From Betaproteobacteria bacterium MOLA814 (GTDB lineage Bacteria > Pseudomonadota > Gammaproteobacteria > Burkholderiales > Burkholderiaceae_C): a DNA stretch of 64,000 bases. Where the stretch lies: the NCBI GenBank assembly GCA_000496475.1, contig AYMW01000001.1, forward strand, positions 1,318,225 to 1,382,224, given 5' to 3'. Made by a program: the position numbers and the translations under genes. Shown piece after piece: positions 17,214 through 24,976 of the stretch (position 1 is its first letter; the number at the start of each line of letters is the position of its first letter). A model generated the notes under the pieces. That model did not search any database. It saw nothing but the letters and a program-made list of their open reading frames with translations, and was not told the DNA's origin.

Positions 17214-17274
17214 GTGCAACAAAAGCCTAACGCAGCAGCGAGAGCTGCGCAGTTAGGCCTTTGCTGTTGTGCAC
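17214..17274 (+). terminator. Long imperfect hairpin between rsmG and parA
   Basis: GTGCAACA...GCCTAACGCAGC pairs with GCTGC...GTTAGGC...TGTTGTGCAC, with small bulges. No clear T-tract follows, so it may be a leader structure or a Rho-assisted end of the mnmG-rsmG unit. Confidence 0.45.
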
Positions 17275-17301
17275 CGCACACGACCTACTAAAGCAACAAC
17301 T

Positions 17302-18075
17302 ATGGCCAAAATCTTCTGCGTAGCCAATCAAAAAGGTGGTGTCGGTAAAACCACGACAACGGTTAACTTGGCAGCAGGTTTGTCAAAAATTGGCCAACGT
17401 GTGCTGATGATTGATCTAGACCCGCAGGGCAATGCAACCATGGGTTCCGGCGTGGACAAGCGCGCATTGGCATACACCGCTTACGATGTGTTGTGGGGCA
17501 ATGCCACGTTGGAGGAGGCCAAAGTTCATAGCGATGCGAGTGGTTACGATGTTTTGGGCGCCAACCGTGAACTCGCCGGCGCAGAGGTTGAGTTGGTGAG
17601 CGTGGACAACCGCGAAAACCGCCTGAAAGATGCCATTGCTGTTGTTGCCAACAACTACGATTTCGTATTGATTGATTGTCCACCGTCACTTAATATGCTG
17701 ACGTTGAATGGGCTTTGTGCCGCCCACGGTGTCATAGTGCCTATGCAGTGCGAGTATTTTGCACTGGAGGGTTTGAGCGACTTGGTCAATACCATAAAAC
17801 AAGTGCATGGCAATCTCAACAAAAATTTGGAGTTGATTGGTTTGCTGCGTGTGATGTTTGACCCACGCATTACCTTGCAACAGCAGGTGAGTGATCAAAT
17901 TAAAAGCCACTTTGGCGAGAAAGTTTTTAACGCTGTGATACCTCGCAATGTGCGTCTTGCCGAGGCACCCAGTTACGGTTTGCCCGGGGTGGTATTCGAC
18001 CCTGCAGCCAAAGGCTCTTTGGCATTTATAGAGTTTGCCCATGAAATGGTGCAGCGCATGGGTAGCAAGCGCTAA
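17302..18075 (+). CDS. parA: Chromosome-partitioning ATPase ParA (Soj)
   Basis: ATG 17302 gives 257 residues beginning MAKIFCVANQKGGVGKTTTTVNLAAGL with the deviant Walker A motif. LMIDLDPQGNATMGSGVD and FVLIDCPPSLNMLT are the Walker A' and B regions. ParA binds DNA non-specifically in the ATP form, and its gradient pulls ParB-parS complexes (origin regions) apart after replication. An upstream in-frame ATG/GTG region at 17269 falls within the hairpin and is not favoured. A small hydrolase gene lies between parA and parB. Confidence 0.96.
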   Translation: MAKIFCVANQKGGVGKTTTTVNLAAGLSKIGQRVLMIDLDPQGNATMGSGVDKRALAYTAYDVLWGNATLEEAKVHSDASGYDVLGANRELAGAEVELVSVDNRENRLKDAIAVVANNYDFVLIDCPPSLNMLTLNGLCAAHGVIVPMQCEYFALEGLSDLVNTIKQVHGNLNKNLELIGLLRVMFDPRITLQQQVSDQIKSHFGEKVFNAVIPRNVRLAEAPSYGLPGVVFDPAAKGSLAFIEFAHEMVQRMGSKR

Positions 18076-18080
18076 TACGC

Positions 18081-18665
18081 ATGGGCCCGTCGCACACCAT
18101 CACGGCCACACTAACCCTGCCGGGTTGGCTCAACTCTGGTCAAGATCACTGGCAAACGCGGTGGGAGCAGTTGCATGGCGCACAACGAGTGCAGCAAGAC
18201 AATTGGGAGCAACCGCTGCGCGGTGACTGGCTGTCGGCCCTAGAAGAGCACATGCTGTTCGCCGCCGACCATGCCGCCCGCAACACCACAAACGGCGCAC
18301 CTATGCGCTTTGCCATTGCTGCGCACAGTCTGGGCTGTCACTTATTGGCTGCATGGGCCGCACACTCCAAGCACGCGCACTGGGTGGTTGCTGCGCTGTT
18401 GGTTGCGCCGCCAGACTTGTCACAAACCGATACCACGCCAGCGGTGGCCCGTTGGCATCCACCAGAAGTGGCTGCCTTGCCATTTAAAGCCGTGGTTTGG
18501 GGCAGCGACAACGACACATATGCAAGCTGGGACAGCACCCAAGCAATAGCAGCCCAGTGGGGTGCCAGCACGGTTTGTATGGCACAGGGTGGGCATATCA
18601 ACGCAGATACAGGTTTGGGTAACTGGCCACAAGGCTGGCAATCGCTGCAAGCTTTAATGGCCTAA
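18081..18665 (+). CDS. RBBP9/YdeN-family alpha/beta serine hydrolase
   Basis: The 194-residue protein has the small alpha/beta-hydrolase layout of the RBBP9 family: LPGWLNSGQDHWQTRWEQ near the N-terminus, the nucleophile elbow AHSLGC at about residues 81-86, an acid residue in WGSDNDTYAS and the catalytic His in GGHINADTGLGNWPQG. The natural substrate is unknown for bacterial members. It begins five bases after parA and ends 52 bases before parB, so it is embedded in the par operon. A role in partitioning is not implied by the family; co-transcription is inferred. Confidence 0.85.
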   Translation: MGPSHTITATLTLPGWLNSGQDHWQTRWEQLHGAQRVQQDNWEQPLRGDWLSALEEHMLFAADHAARNTTNGAPMRFAIAAHSLGCHLLAAWAAHSKHAHWVVAALLVAPPDLSQTDTTPAVARWHPPEVAALPFKAVVWGSDNDTYASWDSTQAIAAQWGASTVCMAQGGHINADTGLGNWPQGWQSLQALMA

Positions 18666-18717
18666 CAACACCGTGTTGTACAGGCATTCCCGATAATTTT
18701 GAGAGGTTCTAAACACC

Positions 18718-19680
18718 ATGGCAACTAAAAAAACAAAGGGCTTGGGCCGCGGTCTCGAAGCGCTGCTTGGCCCAAAGGTCAGCGATGCGCCGTTAGACGG
18801 GGCGGGTGACAGTGGCTTGCCCAGCTCCTTGCGATTAGACCAGCTTCAGGCTGGAATGTACCAGCCGCGTACGCACATGGACGAAGGCGCCTTGTACGAG
18901 TTGGCTGAAAGTATCAAAGCCCAAGGCATCATGCAACCGATCTTGGTAAGGCCTATCGACAGCGACGGCAAACACCAACCACTGGCGGGCAGGCCGCAAA
19001 CCAGCCAGCGTTTTGAAATCATTGCTGGCGAGCGTCGCACGCGAGCAGCCAAGCTGGCTGGCTTGGATGAAGTGCCGGTGTTGATTCGCGATGTTGACGA
19101 CAAGGCCGCAGCGGCCATGTCACTCATTGAAAACATGCAGCGAGAAGATCTCAACCCGTTGGAAGAGGCCAAAGGCTTGCAACGGCTGGTACGCGAGTTT
19201 GGTCTGACCCACGAAGAGGCGGCGCAAAGTGTCGGGCGCTCACGCAGCGCCGCCAGCAATCTGTTGCGGCTGCTTAATTTAGCCGAGCACGTGCAGACCA
19301 TGTTGATGGCGGGTGACATTGACATGGGCCATGCCCGCGCCCTGCTATCGCTCGAGCGGGCGACACAAATCACAGCAGCCAATCAGATCGTGGCGAAGAA
19401 AATGTCTGTGCGTGAAGCCGAGTCCATGGTCAAAAAGCTGTCTGCCGAGTTCAACTTGGTACCCAGTAAAAAGCCTAAAGCTGACACAACACGAGACACC
19501 AAGCGCATAGAAGACGAGTTGTCAGACCTGCTGGCTGCAACCGTTGAGGTGCGTGTTAAAAAGCGCATCAAGCGTGGCAGCCGTGTGGAAGAGCAGGGCG
19601 AGGTGGCGATCTCATTTGCTTCGCTGGCAGAACTCAACGGCCTGGTGGATAAGTTGCGTGGGCAAGCAGAGGCAACCTAA
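18718..19680 (+). CDS. parB: Chromosome-partitioning protein ParB (Spo0J), CTPase clamp
   Basis: The 320-residue protein begins with the ParA-stimulating leader (TKKTKGLGRGLEALLG). It carries the CTP-binding motif GERRTRAAKLAG, the ENMQREDLNPLEEAKG segment and a helix-turn-helix (LTHEEAAQSVGRSRSAASNLLRLLNL) that reads parS. The C-terminal dimer domain follows a variable linker. ParB loads at parS and slides as a clamp. The parS sites in mnmG and rsmG are 1.6-2.9 kb upstream. The 3' end is convergent to the FAD oxidase gene with a 24-base gap. Confidence 0.97.
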   Translation: MATKKTKGLGRGLEALLGPKVSDAPLDGAGDSGLPSSLRLDQLQAGMYQPRTHMDEGALYELAESIKAQGIMQPILVRPIDSDGKHQPLAGRPQTSQRFEIIAGERRTRAAKLAGLDEVPVLIRDVDDKAAAAMSLIENMQREDLNPLEEAKGLQRLVREFGLTHEEAAQSVGRSRSAASNLLRLLNLAEHVQTMLMAGDIDMGHARALLSLERATQITAANQIVAKKMSVREAESMVKKLSAEFNLVPSKKPKADTTRDTKRIEDELSDLLAATVEVRVKKRIKRGSRVEEQGEVAISFASLAELNGLVDKLRGQAEAT

Positions 19681-19704
19681 ACCACCATGGCGCAGTATCT
19701 GAGG

Positions 19705-21111
19705 CTACGAAAAGATCTTGCCTGGATTCATGATGTTGTGCGGGTCCAGCGCCGTTTTAATGGCGCGCATCATGGCCACTGCGCCTTCGCCAGCTTCCGT
19801 GCGCAAGAAGTCCATTTTGTGCAAGCCAATGCCGTGCTCACCCGTGCACGTACCGCCTAGGGCAAGCGCCCGATTGACCAGTTTGTGGTTGAGCGCCTCA
19901 GCTGTGCTGCGCTCTGACTCGCTGTCAGGGTCAATCAAGTAGCCAAAGTGGAAATTACCATCTCCTACATGGCCTAATAAAAAGTAGGGCAGGCCAGTCG
20001 CATTGGCTTCCTCAACGGAATCTAGCAAGCAATCAGCAAGCCTGCTGATCGGCACGCAGGTGTCAGTAGATATGGCGCGACAGCCAGGACGACTTTGTAT
20101 CGCGGCGAAGTAGGCATTGTGCCTAGCCGCCCACAATTTGGTGCGCTCTTCTGGCGTCGTTGCCCACTCGAAAGCTTGACCACCTAAGTCTGTGGCGATG
20201 TCCTGAACGATCTCTGCTTGCTCCTTAACGCCAGCCGGTGAGCCATGAAACTCCATCAGCAGCATGGCCTCTTCGCGCAAATTGAGTTTGGCGTGCTTGT
20301 TAACCATGCCGACGGTTTGCGCGTCTAGAAACTCACAACGGGCAATGGGAACACCCATTTGAATAATGTGTATGGTGGCACGCACGGCCGCTTCAATACT
20401 TGGGAAAGAGCAAACGGCGGCAGAGACGGCTTCAGGCAAGGGGTATAGCTTGAGGGTGATCTCGGTCATCACGCCCAAGGTACCTTCACTGCCAACCATT
20501 AAGCGGGTTAGGTCGTAACCGGCACTGGATTTTTTTGCACGGGTACCTGTACGAATAATTTCGCCGCTGGCCGTCACAACCTCTAGAGCCAATACATTTT
20601 CGCGCATGGTGCCGTAACGCACCGCGTTGGTACCGCTTGCGCGTGTGGCGGACATGCCGCCAATACTGGCATCTGCACCTGGATCAATGGGAAAAAACAA
20701 GCCCTGGTCTTTGACGGCAGCATTCACGGCGTTGCGCGTCACGCCGGGCTGCACGGTTACCGTCAAGTCTTCTGCGTCAATACGCAAGACTTGGTTCATG
20801 CGCGACACGTCAACACTGATGCCGCCTTGTACCGCCAGCAAATGACCTTCTAAAGAGCTGCCAACACCGAATGGGATGACAGGGACTCGGTAATGAGCAG
20901 CAAGGGCCACAGCGTCAGACACGTCGGCAGTGCTGAGTGCAAAGACCACCCCACATGGCGGGGGTACATGCGTAAAGGCGGACTCATCGCGTCCATGTTG
21001 TTCGCGAACGGCCATGGCTTGGCTGAACTGTGTGCCAAAACGTGTGACCAGCGCATCGGTGAAAGCGCTGGGTACATCCCGAATGGCAATGGCTGGCAGT
21101 GATGCATTCAT
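19705..21111 (-). CDS. FAD-linked D-lactate dehydrogenase-type oxidase (GlcD/DLD family)
   Basis: The 468-residue protein has the PCMH-type FAD domain (VIPFGVGSSLEGHLL, IDPGADASIGGMSATRASGTNAVRYGTMRENVLALEVV, GSEGTLGVMTEITLKLYP) and the C-terminal oxidase part with GHVGDGNFHF and GTCTGEHGIGLHKM. The wording fits the mitochondrial/bacterial D-lactate dehydrogenase branch better than glycolate oxidase GlcD. It passes electrons from D-lactate or a similar 2-hydroxy acid to an acceptor. It is not next to the glcEF genes found at 58.8-61.4 kb. It diverges from the cobalamin adenosyltransferase gene. Confidence 0.85.
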   Translation of the reverse strand: MNASLPAIAIRDVPSAFTDALVTRFGTQFSQAMAVREQHGRDESAFTHVPPPCGVVFALSTADVSDAVALAAHYRVPVIPFGVGSSLEGHLLAVQGGISVDVSRMNQVLRIDAEDLTVTVQPGVTRNAVNAAVKDQGLFFPIDPGADASIGGMSATRASGTNAVRYGTMRENVLALEVVTASGEIIRTGTRAKKSSAGYDLTRLMVGSEGTLGVMTEITLKLYPLPEAVSAAVCSFPSIEAAVRATIHIIQMGVPIARCEFLDAQTVGMVNKHAKLNLREEAMLLMEFHGSPAGVKEQAEIVQDIATDLGGQAFEWATTPEERTKLWAARHNAYFAAIQSRPGCRAISTDTCVPISRLADCLLDSVEEANATGLPYFLLGHVGDGNFHFGYLIDPDSESERSTAEALNHKLVNRALALGGTCTGEHGIGLHKMDFLRTEAGEGAVAMMRAIKTALDPHNIMNPGKIFS

Positions 21112-21187
21112 ATCTTTATCCGTTCAAACGATGCAAGCTAATACTTCGTGGCATTATGAAGTGATTCAAGTTAACACGAGGTCACAC

Positions 21188-21754
21188 ATGGGCAACCGGC
21201 TTTCACAAATAGCAACACGCACGGGCGACAACGGCACCACGGGCCTGGGCAACAACGAGCGGGTGTCCAAAGACAGCTCCCGTGTTCGCGCCATGGGCGA
21301 TGTAGATGAACTCAACTCCCACCTAGGCGTGTTGCTGTGTGAGCCAATGCCAGAGACAGTGAGGGCTTTGCTCGTTGAGGTGCAACACCAGCTGTTCAAT
21401 TTAGGCGGCGAATTGTCTATTCCGGGGTTTGAGTTACTAAAAGGTGAGGCTGTTGTGGCGTTAGATGAAGCCTTGGCCAACTTTAATGCAGAGCTGCCAA
21501 AGCTGCAAGAGTTCATACTGCCAGCCGGGACACGGGCGGCGTCGTTGGCACACGTGTGTAGAACGGTCGCGCGCCGTGCTGAGCGTGAGGTGGTTGCATT
21601 GGGCAATGCGGAGGCGCTCAACGATGCGCCACGTCAATACCTCAACCGCTTGAGCGACCTGATGTTTGTATTGGCCAGGGTGTTAAACCGCATGGATGGT
21701 GGTGACGACGTGTACTGGAAAAGTGAGCGCCTTAAAAACCAAACGGAAGCGTAA
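21188..21754 (+). CDS. Cob(I)alamin adenosyltransferase, PduO type
   Basis: From ATG 21188 the protein has 188 residues and shows the PduO signatures: TRTGDNGTTGLGNNERVSKDSSRVRAMGDVDELNS at the N-terminus (ATP-binding loop) and LAHVCRTVARRAEREVVAL...LNRLSDLMFVLAR near the C-terminus. It transfers the adenosyl group of ATP to cob(I)alamin to make coenzyme B12. The window also holds a B12-dependent methionine synthase, though that enzyme uses methylcobalamin. A longer reading with upstream in-frame codons overlaps the divergent gene's start and is not favoured. Confidence 0.93.
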   Translation: MGNRLSQIATRTGDNGTTGLGNNERVSKDSSRVRAMGDVDELNSHLGVLLCEPMPETVRALLVEVQHQLFNLGGELSIPGFELLKGEAVVALDEALANFNAELPKLQEFILPAGTRAASLAHVCRTVARRAEREVVALGNAEALNDAPRQYLNRLSDLMFVLARVLNRMDGGDDVYWKSERLKNQTEA

Positions 21755-21787
21755 ATACTGTCTGGTTAAACGTTCGGCGCTGGCCTT

Positions 21788-22264
21788 TTAACGCCGACCA
21801 AACAGCACGTGGTCTAAGGACAACTTGCCAGGGCCGTGGGCAATGATCACCAGCAGCAGTACCGCCCAGCCCAAGTGAGTTGGCCAAGCGCTTGGGTAAA
21901 CCAGCAGCTGTATAACGGCCGTAATGCCAAGCATTCCAGCAGCGCCAAGGCGTGAGCCCAAGCCAACAAACAGCATCAGAGCAAATAAATGCTCGCTATA
22001 AGTTGCCAAGTAAGCCGCCACATTGACCGGCAGCGCTGGCAGTGCATACTCGTTTTCAAATAGAAAAAAAGTACTGTCTTTAAGCGTTAGCAAGCCATCT
22101 ACTTTGGTGCGAGCGGATAGCCAAAAAGTGCTGCCCATTGCAATACGCGCCAGCAGTGCTATGACAGAATGCGGAACTGCGCCCGCAAGTGCGGCGCGCG
22201 AGGCATGAAGGGCGCGCCGGCATGGAGCGTTAGAGACTGTATGGGTGTCGTTATTGGTCTGCAT
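21788..22264 (-). CDS. DoxX-family membrane protein of the bufferin operon (BufD-like)
   Basis: The 158-residue protein (from ATG 22264; an ATG at 22288 is also possible) has four hydrophobic segments, around residues 33-47, 66-80, 88-105 and 116-140 (LLARIAMGSTFWLSA, LFALMLFVGLGS, GMLGITAVIQLLV, WAVLLLVIIAHGPG), the DoxX pattern. It overlaps the bufC 3' end by 14 bases, and bufABC followed by a DoxX gene is the known bufferin layout. Function in the pathway is not established; a role in redox balance or membrane handling of the product is guesswork. Confidence 0.8.
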   Translation of the reverse strand: MQTNNDTHTVSNAPCRRALHASRAALAGAVPHSVIALLARIAMGSTFWLSARTKVDGLLTLKDSTFFLFENEYALPALPVNVAAYLATYSEHLFALMLFVGLGSRLGAAGMLGITAVIQLLVYPSAWPTHLGWAVLLLVIIAHGPGKLSLDHVLFGRR

Positions 22265-23042
22265 GGTAGATGGGGTCCATAAAGGCACCCATTCGTAAAA
22301 GCTTGGCGCTAAGCCGTGCTAGGTTGAGTGGGGGTGGTGTGTGTGCGCTTGACGCGGTGTTTAAAGCCCCTGTTTCAGATGCGTCGTTGTTACTTAAAGC
22401 GGTTTCTACAGCTTCTTGTAAGGTGCCACCGATGGCTAAAGCGTTGATAAACGCCAGCTCTGGTGCGCTGATACCGCAGCTGAGTACTTCGCTGCTCGGA
22501 CGGGTCAGCAGCAAACCTTCGCCATGCCAGTTGGGCGCTGTGTTGCTGGTGCGTTGTTTGGCGTCATGCCACAGCTGAGCAATGGGCGCGCCGTCGCGCC
22601 AGTGCCAATGGCAACTGGGGTGTAGCTGCAGCCTTGAACAGTGCGGATTGGCGATCGCGTTTAGCCAAGACTGCCGAGTCAGTGTTTGTGCATCAGCAGC
22701 GACATGGGCACGGCTCCATAACCAGTCGCATTGAGCAACGTCACCTAGCCAAGGCCATTGGCTGGCATGCTCAAAGGTCGCCAAAAAGCTGGGATACGTT
22801 TCGCCGATATCGATCAATACTGCAGAATCTGGTGGGTGCAAACGGATGTATTCCCGGGCAGCAGCGTGTGCCCACTCGTCGCCCATCAATCCAGATATGC
22901 TGGGAAATTGGCTAACCAACGCCTCTATCCAAGCAAGCCATGTTGTATTTCTATAGACCTGTGCCAAACCAATACCACTAGGCGGCGTGGCCGAGCGCAA
23001 TTGCGCGCTAAGCCATGCTGGTGACCAAGCGCCACCACTCAT
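22251..23042 (-). CDS. bufC: Bufferin maturation partner BufC (DUF2063, HvfC/BufC family)
   Basis: ATG 23042 overlaps the bufB stop (ATGA) and gives 263 residues. The N-terminal WSPAWLSAQLRSATPPS...YRNTTWLAWIEALVSQFPSISGLMGDEWAHAAAREYIRLHPP segment is the DUF2063 signature, and the rest is a variable winged-helix-like domain. BufC presents the precursor peptide BufA to the iron oxidase BufB. The ATGA overlap implies coupled translation with its partner enzyme, and its own 3' end overlaps the DoxX gene. Confidence 0.88.
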   Translation of the reverse strand: MSGGAWSPAWLSAQLRSATPPSGIGLAQVYRNTTWLAWIEALVSQFPSISGLMGDEWAHAAAREYIRLHPPDSAVLIDIGETYPSFLATFEHASQWPWLGDVAQCDWLWSRAHVAADAQTLTRQSWLNAIANPHCSRLQLHPSCHWHWRDGAPIAQLWHDAKQRTSNTAPNWHGEGLLLTRPSSEVLSCGISAPELAFINALAIGGTLQEAVETALSNNDASETGALNTASSAHTPPPLNLARLSAKLLRMGAFMDPIYHADQ

Positions 23043-23935
23043 GAAAGGCCCTTTTGTTTGTCCAATATGCACTGGGCGCGCTGGCGTTGTTGCCACAGGG
23101 TGTCAAACGCAGGCACATTGTTGTCCCATTCAATCAAGGTGGGTTTGTGGCCTGCATGCGTAATAAAGCGCTGGTACAAGTCCCACACCGACTGGCTGAT
23201 AGCGCTGCTGTGGCTGTCTATCCAAAGTGCATCGCCCCAAGTGGTGGTGGCATTGTCATCAAGACTGATGCCGGCCAAGTGAATTTCACTAATTGCATGG
23301 CTGTCTAAATCAAACACCCAGTCGCTTGCGCCGACCCAGTTGTTCTCGTCACGGTGCAGGTTGTGCGAGGACAGCACGACGTTGTTGAGGTCCAGCAGCA
23401 GTTGGCAACCACTGCGTTTAGCCAGGTCATTTAAAAACTCAGCTTCGCCCAAGGTGTGCTCAAGTTCGCTGGTGTAGTGGCTGGGGTTTTCTATGGCGAT
23501 GGGCCTGCCCAGCGCGTCTTGCACAAGTTGTACGCGCGCAACCATATGATGTAGCAAAGCGGGCGTGCGCGCAGCAGGGAGTAAATCGGGAAAGTAGCCG
23601 GCTTGGTCAGCTGACCACGCCAAGTGCTCGGATATCAAGTCTGGTTGAACTTGTTGTACCAGCCTGACCAGTTTGCTTAAGTGCTGTGTGTTGATGGCAA
23701 CCGAGCCCGCCAGTGACAGGCCAACGCCATGAATGGATAGGCCATGGCGCTGTCGCATGGTTTGCAATATGGCCAATCGCGGCCCGCCCATAACCATGTG
23801 ATTTTCAGCGTGAACCTCAAGCCAAAAATTAGCATCTTTAACAGCCAACAACGCATCCCAATGCTGGGGCTTTGCCCCAAGACCTGCACCCAGCTGAGAA
23901 GGGGTTGCACCGCTGGTCTGTGTCGTGGTCGTCAT
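23039..23935 (-). CDS. bufB: Multinuclear non-heme iron oxidase BufB (DUF692/MNIO)
   Basis: I chose ATG 23935 (298 residues) because MTTTTQTSG...GAGLGAKPQHW gives the usual MNIO start; an ATG at 24058 would overlap bufA. TIM-barrel metal-ligand regions are readable: FWLEVHAENHMVMGG, SIHGVGLSLAG, LISEHLAWS, IENPSHY, QLLLDLNNVVLSSHN, DSHAISEIHLAG. MNIO enzymes carry two or three iron ions and convert cysteines of RiPP precursors into heterocycles; in bufferins the product is a copper-binding thiooxazole. The gene lies between bufA and bufC. Confidence 0.93.
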   Translation of the reverse strand: MTTTTQTSGATPSQLGAGLGAKPQHWDALLAVKDANFWLEVHAENHMVMGGPRLAILQTMRQRHGLSIHGVGLSLAGSVAINTQHLSKLVRLVQQVQPDLISEHLAWSADQAGYFPDLLPAARTPALLHHMVARVQLVQDALGRPIAIENPSHYTSELEHTLGEAEFLNDLAKRSGCQLLLDLNNVVLSSHNLHRDENNWVGASDWVFDLDSHAISEIHLAGISLDDNATTTWGDALWIDSHSSAISQSVWDLYQRFITHAGHKPTLIEWDNNVPAFDTLWQQRQRAQCILDKQKGLS

Positions 23936-23982
23936 AGGCTTGATGCGCTGCTGCTGTCTGTGTGTTGTGGCCGGGCTGTCAA

Positions 23983-24276
23983 TTACATGGCCTTCAACAT
24001 GCCCATGCCGTTGGGTGTTGTCATGGTCGTGCAAGTACCTGCAGCAACATATCTCCAAGCGTTGGCTTGAAAGTCAGTTTTAGAGGTGCCGGCACAGGTG
24101 GTGCCGGGTCCTGCAGCACAGTCATTTTTACCGGCCAGGGACACGCCGAAGCATTTTTCTTGTGCGGCCTTCTTGCCCATGTCTCCCTTCATGTCGGCTT
24201 TCATATCAGCGGCCATGGCGCCAGTTGCCATGGCGCTGAGAGCTAACGCTGCGAGTGTTTTTGTTGCGATGTTCAT
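23983..24276 (-). CDS. bufA: Bufferin precursor BufA (BufA1 type, copper-binding RiPP)
   Basis: The 97-residue precursor has a signal peptide ([17 protein letters not shown]) and, after a Lys/Met/Asp-rich linker, four cysteines in the conserved frame EKCFG...[14 protein letters not shown]...AAGTCTT. Known bufferins are modified at such cysteines by BufBC and exported to buffer periplasmic copper. The start at ATG 24276 is fixed by the signal peptide and a GGAAA purine run upstream. The last residues (NGMGMLKAM) add extra Met. It is the first gene of the operon, 69 bases downstream of the ECF promoter -10 element. Confidence 0.92.
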   Translation of the reverse strand: MNIATKTLAALALSAMATGAMAADMKADMKGDMGKKAAQEKCFGVSLAGKNDCAAGPGTTCAGTSKTDFQANAWRYVAAGTCTTMTTPNGMGMLKAM

Positions 24277-24344
24277 AATATGTATTTCCATTGATGTGCA
24301 AAGCGGCACGGTTAAGCGAGCCACCATGACCCACTCACTTGGCT

Positions 24345-24372
24345 ATTCGCGTTCCAATACCTTTGGGTTACA
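24345..24372 (-). promoter_or_regulatory. ECF-type promoter of the bufferin operon
   Basis: On the minus strand TGTAACC is followed after exactly 16 bases by CGAAT. The same two boxes with the same spacing occur on the plus strand 18 bases away for the sigma factor gene. This is strong evidence for one shared sigma factor. Confidence 0.85.
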
Positions 24373-24390
24373 AGCGTTTATTTTTTTTCG

Positions 24391-24418
24391 TGTAACCTTC
24401 GCAAGATATTCAACGAAT
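24391..24418 (+). promoter_or_regulatory. ECF-type promoter of the sigma factor gene
   Basis: TGTAACC-N16-CGAAT, identical in both boxes and spacing to the divergent buf promoter. The sigma factor's ATG (24425) is only 7 bases past the -10 box, so autoregulation and a leaderless message are implied. Confidence 0.83.
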
Positions 24419-24424
24419 CTTTGT

Positions 24425-24976
24425 ATGACACTTGAAACCATTGAGTTCGAGCTGTGGACCTTGTTTGAGCAATCTCAACAAGGCGACAAGCAGGCCTACA
24501 AACAACTGTTGCAGCGCATGTCAACTCTGATACGAGCGTATTTACGTCGGCGCTTGACACGTCAAGAGGCCGATGTTGAAGACCTTGTACAAGAGGTGTT
24601 GCTGGCGGTTCATACCAAGCGCCATACCTACGATGTCAGTCAGCCAATTACGGCGTGGATGCACGCTATAACACGTTACAAGCTGATAGATTTTTGGCGC
24701 CGTGCAGGCCGTTTGAGTGAGCATGGGTTGAGTGACGAAGGCGCAACGGCGCTGGTAGGTGAGTCATCAATTGAGGTGTTCGAGGCACGCAAAGATTTGG
24801 AACAAGTGATGTCACAGTTGTCGCAAGCCCAGCAACAAGTCATTACGTTGGTGAAGTTGCAAGGCGAGTCTGTCGCGTACGCCGCGCAACATCTGGGAAT
24901 GACGGAGTCCGCTGTCAAGGTGCATACGCACCGCGGGTTGCGCAAGTTGGCGAGTTTGCTTGGGGTAAAGCTATGA
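24425..24976 (+). CDS. ECF RNA polymerase sigma factor (SigF type)
   Basis: The 183-residue protein has region 2 (AYLRRRLTRQEADVEDLVQEVLLAVHTKRHTYDVSQPITAWMHAITRYKLIDFWRR) and region 4 (LSQAQQQVITLVKLQGESVAYAAQHLGMTESAVKVHTHRGLRKL). It resembles Caulobacter SigF, whose regulon includes bufferin genes and which responds to copper and other metals. The start at ATG 24425 overlaps the expected transcription start, with no ribosome-binding site possible if the promoter call is right. Its stop overlaps the anti-sigma gene start (ATGA). It diverges from the bufABC operon. Confidence 0.93.
   Translation: MTLETIEFELWTLFEQSQQGDKQAYKQLLQRMSTLIRAYLRRRLTRQEADVEDLVQEVLLAVHTKRHTYDVSQPITAWMHAITRYKLIDFWRRAGRLSEHGLSDEGATALVGESSIEVFEARKDLEQVMSQLSQAQQQVITLVKLQGESVAYAAQHLGMTESAVKVHTHRGLRKLASLLGVKL

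Noticed and set aside
17225-17258. attC-like ends (GCCTAAC ... GTTAGGC) in the rsmG-parA gap
   Set aside because: The ends fit the integron core patterns RYYYAAC and GTTRRRY, but the element is only 34 bases, shorter than known attC sites, and no integrase or cassette array is present. A plain hairpin explains it.
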